A stretch of DNA of 6,177 nt from an uncultured Phascolarctobacterium sp. GTDB taxonomy: Bacteria > Bacillota > Negativicutes > Acidaminococcales > Acidaminococcaceae. The notes beneath the pieces were generated by a model that was not told the DNA's origin, searched no databases, and was given only the letters and a program-made list of their open reading frames with translations. The stretch is from the NCBI GenBank assembly GCA_937906915.1, contig CALCUU010000310.1, forward strand, positions 1 through 6,177. The letters are read 5' to 3'. The position numbers and the translations under genes are program-made. This document shows, piece after piece, positions 3,456 to 6,177 of the stretch; positions within the stretch are counted from its first letter, which is position 1; every line of letters starts with the position of its first letter.

Positions 3456-6177
3456 ATGCAAATAGGGTTAGATATTGGTAGCACTACTATCAAAATTGCT
3501 GTGCTTGATGATGCAGGGAAGCTTCTTTTTGCGAAATATCAACGGCATTACAGCCAGATAGCTGAAAAAATACAGGAGCTTTTGCAGGAGCTCTTTCTTA
3601 AATTTCCTTTGGTGCAGTCTGCACGCTTGGCAGTAAGTGGTAGCGCGGGGATTGGCGTTGCCGAAGACTGCGGTTTGCAATTTGTGCAGGAGGTTTTTGC
3701 AGAAAAGGTTTGCGCTGAACGTCTTAACCCTAACACGGACGTAGTTGTGGAATTAGGGGGAGAGGACGCTAAGCTGCTTTTCTTGGGCAAGCACTTCGAC
3801 GCACGTATGAACGATAGCTGTGCCGGAGGAACAGGCGCCTTCATCGACCAGATGGCAAGCCTTTTGAACGTTGCCACGGAAGATATGGACGAGATGGCAA
3901 AGCAAGCGCAAAATATTTATACCATTGCCAGCCGTTGTGGTGTTTTTGCCAAAAGCGACATTCAACCCTTGCTCAACCAAGGGGCTCCTAAAAATGATTT
4001 GGCAGCTAGCATTTTTGAAGCTGTTGCCAAGCAGGCAGTAACCGGTTTGGCAAAAGGGCGTCCCATTCGCGGTAACGTGCTGTATTTGGGCGGGCCTCTT
4101 ACCTTTATGAGCTGCTTGCGTGCTTGCTTCGATAAAATTTTGAACGTACAGGGAACCTGCCCGGAAAATAGTTTGTATTACGTTGCCATGGGTACTGCCT
4201 TTTGCGCGGAGCGAGTGGTTAATTTAAGGGAGCTTCCTCAAAAACTGAAAGTCTCTGCTGCTAACCGAAGCTTTGTCCATTTGGCACCGCTCTTCGCTAG
4301 CGAGGAAGAATATAAAATTTTCAACGCCCGCCATGCTGCGGAATGCGTTGCTACCGAAAACATAGACGAGGCTTCCGAAGCCTACATTGGCATTGATTCC
4401 GGAAGCACTACCATAAAAATTGCAGTAGTTTCTCCGAGTGGAGCGCTGCTAAAATCCTTCTACAAAAGTAATAAGGGTAATCCTGTTGTGGCGGTGAAGG
4501 AATTTCTCCAAGATTTTTACGCTAAGCATCCCCATTGCAAAATTTTAGGGACTGCGGTAACAGGCTACGGCGAAGAACTGATTCGTCACGGCTTTGGCGT
4601 TGACTACGGAATTGTAGAAACCGTTGCCCATTTTATTGCGGCGAAAAGTCTTGAGCCGGACGTGGATTTTATTTTAGACATTGGCGGTCAAGATATTAAA
4701 TGCCTTAAAATTCACAACGGTTGTATTGACAATATCTTTTTAAATGAAGCTTGCTCCAGTGGTTGTGGCAGTTTCCTGCAAACCTTTGCAGAGATTTTAG
4801 GCTACAGCGCTGAAGAATTTGCCAAGATTGGTCTTTTTGCAGATAAACCTGTGGATCTTGGCAGTCGCTGTACCGTTTTTATGAATAGTAGCGTGAAGCA
4901 GGCTCAAAAGGACGGAGCCTCCGTTGCCAACATCAGCGCAGGCTTGTCCCTGAGTATTGTGAAGAACGCTTTGTATAAGGTTATCCGTCCCGGTAGCAAG
5001 GAAGCCATCGGCAAGCACATCGTCGTGCAGGGCGGAACCTTTATGAACGATTGCGTCCTGCGTGCTTTCGAAAAAGAGATGGGGCTCGAAGTTGTCCGTC
5101 CTAATATTGCAGGCTTGATGGGTGCGTACGGTGCAGCCCTCTACGCTCGTGAGCGCAACGAGCAAACTCCCAAAGCTTCTACGCTTTTAGATGCTGCTGC
5201 CTTGGCGCAGTTCAAGCATCAGGTGAAGAGCGTAACCTGCGGTTTGTGCAGTAACCATTGCCATTTGACGGTGAACACCTTTGCCAGCGGTAAGCCTTTC
5301 ATCAGCGGTAACCGTTGCGAGAGGCCCGTTACCCACTGTGCTCCCGATAATAGTCTTAATTTGTATCGACAAAAGTTAGATATATTGGAAGCTTTGCTTC
5401 AAAATGCGGGCGAAGCTAAGCGTGGCGTGATGGGCATTCCCATGGGTCTTAATATGTACGAGCTGCTTCCTTTTTGGCACGCCTTCTTTACCCATTTAGG
5501 CTTTAAGGTTGTGGCAAGCCCCCTTGTGGATAAACGAATTTGCCAAATGGGGCAGAACACCATCCCCAGCGACACCGTTTGTTACCCTGCAAAGCTGATG
5601 CACGGTCACGTAAAATGGCTTTTGGAACAAGGCATTACCAATATTTTTTACCCTTGTATGACCTACAACGTGGACGAAGCCAGCGGAGAGAACTGCTACA
5701 ATTGCCCCGTGGTTGCCTATTACCCGGAGGTGCTCCACGCCAACGTGCAGGAGCTGGAGAATTGCAACTTCTTCTTTGATTACGTGGGCTTGGCAAATCA
5801 CAAGGTGCTTGCGAAAAAATTGCAGGCTATGCTGGTCAAAGCTTTCCCCGATATTACCTTAAAGGAAGTTAAAGAAGCACTGCTCTACGCTTACAAGGCG
5901 TATGATTTATTTGAAGACGAAGTGCGTAAACGTGGCAAAGAGATTATGGCTACAGCACGGGCGCAGGGGAAACCCATCATCGTTTTGGCAGGGCGTCCTT
6001 ACCACATTGATCCCAAGGTTAATCACGGTATTGACCGCCTCATTACCACAATGGGTGCTGCTCTCGTCAGTGAAGATGCAGTGAGCAGTTTGGTAGAGCC
6101 TAAGGCGCTGGCGGCAGAACTGGAAGTTTTGAACCAATGGACTTACCATAGCCGCTTGTATGCTGCTGCAGATTACG
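3456..6177 (+). CDS. Large CoA-substrate enzyme activase, tandem BadF/BcrA-type ATPase with DUF2229 region (3' partial)
   Basis: The frame stays open to the window edge (907 codons); family members run to about 1400 residues, so roughly a third is missing. ASKHA ATPase domain 1 (about 3-252) shows phosphate loop DIGSTTIK (6-13), ELGGEDAK (99-106), NDSCAGGTG with Cys122, ASRCGVFAKSD with Cys161, and LGGP (211-214). Domain 2 (about 311-566) repeats this: DSGSTTIK (314-321), DIGGQDIK (408-415), NEACSSGCG with Cys433, GSRCTVFMNSS with Cys472, and QGGTFMNDC (525-533). A cysteine cluster follows (C595, C598, C602, C621, C628, with GNRCERP). A DUF2229-type region (about 657-880) has GIPMGLNMYELLPFW, DTVCYPAKLMHGH (Cys709), YPCMTYN (Cys734), NCYNCPVV (Cys747, Cys750) and LAGRPYHIDP (844-853). 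By homology to the 2-hydroxyglutaryl-CoA dehydratase activator HgdC, it should couple ATP hydrolysis to low-potential electron transfer in the cytoplasm. Its electron acceptor and substrate are unknown. It is transcribed divergently from the P-loop ATPase gene. Confidence 0.9.
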   Translation, partial: MQIGLDIGSTTIKIAVLDDAGKLLFAKYQRHYSQIAEKIQELLQELFLKFPLVQSARLAVSGSAGIGVAEDCGLQFVQEVFAEKVCAERLNPNTDVVVELGGEDAKLLFLGKHFDARMNDSCAGGTGAFIDQMASLLNVATEDMDEMAKQAQNIYTIASRCGVFAKSDIQPLLNQGAPKNDLAASIFEAVAKQAVTGLAKGRPIRGNVLYLGGPLTFMSCLRACFDKILNVQGTCPENSLYYVAMGTAFCAERVVNLRELPQKLKVSAANRSFVHLAPLFASEEEYKIFNARHAAECVATENIDEASEAYIGIDSGSTTIKIAVVSPSGALLKSFYKSNKGNPVVAVKEFLQDFYAKHPHCKILGTAVTGYGEELIRHGFGVDYGIVETVAHFIAAKSLEPDVDFILDIGGQDIKCLKIHNGCIDNIFLNEACSSGCGSFLQTFAEILGYSAEEFAKIGLFADKPVDLGSRCTVFMNSSVKQAQKDGASVANISAGLSLSIVKNALYKVIRPGSKEAIGKHIVVQGGTFMNDCVLRAFEKEMGLEVVRPNIAGLMGAYGAALYARERNEQTPKASTLLDAAALAQFKHQVKSVTCGLCSNHCHLTVNTFASGKPFISGNRCERPVTHCAPDNSLNLYRQKLDILEALLQNAGEAKRGVMGIPMGLNMYELLPFWHAFFTHLGFKVVASPLVDKRICQMGQNTIPSDTVCYPAKLMHGHVKWLLEQGITNIFYPCMTYNVDEASGENCYNCPVVAYYPEVLHANVQELENCNFFFDYVGLANHKVLAKKLQAMLVKAFPDITLKEVKEALLYAYKAYDLFEDEVRKRGKEIMATARAQGKPIIVLAGRPYHIDPKVNHGIDRLITTMGAALVSEDAVSSLVEPKALAAELEVLNQWTYHSRLYAAADY

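Noticed and set aside
4797..5801. Several minus-strand open frames of 60-120 codons opposite the activase gene.
   Set aside because: They overlap a continuous, strongly motif-supported coding frame and show no ribosome binding sites or recognisable domains.

Overview
The window reads as chromosome from a diderm Firmicute, most likely a member of the Negativicutes. This is inference from three things seen together. First, a porin-like outer-membrane beta-barrel has a cleavable signal peptide and ends in a C-terminal phenylalanine. Second, ribosome binding sites are strong and Firmicute-like (GGAGG or AAGGGGTGA). Third, a very large enzyme-activase of the BadF/BadG/BcrA/BcrD type is present, a family common in anaerobic Firmicutes. 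I cannot name the genus. No tRNA, rRNA, CRISPR array, insertion sequence, phage gene or attachment site was seen.

Layout. Positions 2-94 carry the last 30 codons of an unidentified plus-strand gene. It is followed four bases later by a porin-like gene (99-1115, +), so the two are probably one operon. A perfect palindrome with flanking A and T runs (1128-1163) separates the porin from a convergent gene and can stop transcription in both directions. The convergent gene (1194-1484, -) encodes a 96-residue secreted LysM protein with its own promoter. A minus-strand terminator (1611-1651) follows. Next comes a 516-residue HerA/FtsK-like P-loop ATPase of the DUF853 (YjgR) family (1666-3216, -), also with a clear promoter and ribosome binding site. 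A 239-base intergenic region (3217-3455) separates it from a divergent gene. That gene (3456 to the window edge, +) is the N-terminal 907 codons of a giant CoA-substrate enzyme activase. It has two tandem ASKHA ATPase domains, a cysteine cluster, and a DUF2229-type region.

How they work together. The LysM and porin genes are envelope functions (peptidoglycan binding and outer-membrane permeability). The P-loop ATPase is a widespread conserved protein without an established role. The activase is the most interesting gene. Both ATPase domains keep the two cysteines that in the homodimeric archerase HgdC jointly hold one [4Fe-4S] cluster, so one chain could form the whole cluster site. The substrate is unknown, and no dehydratase subunit genes lie in the window. 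The four transcription units look independent, and nothing ties them into one pathway.
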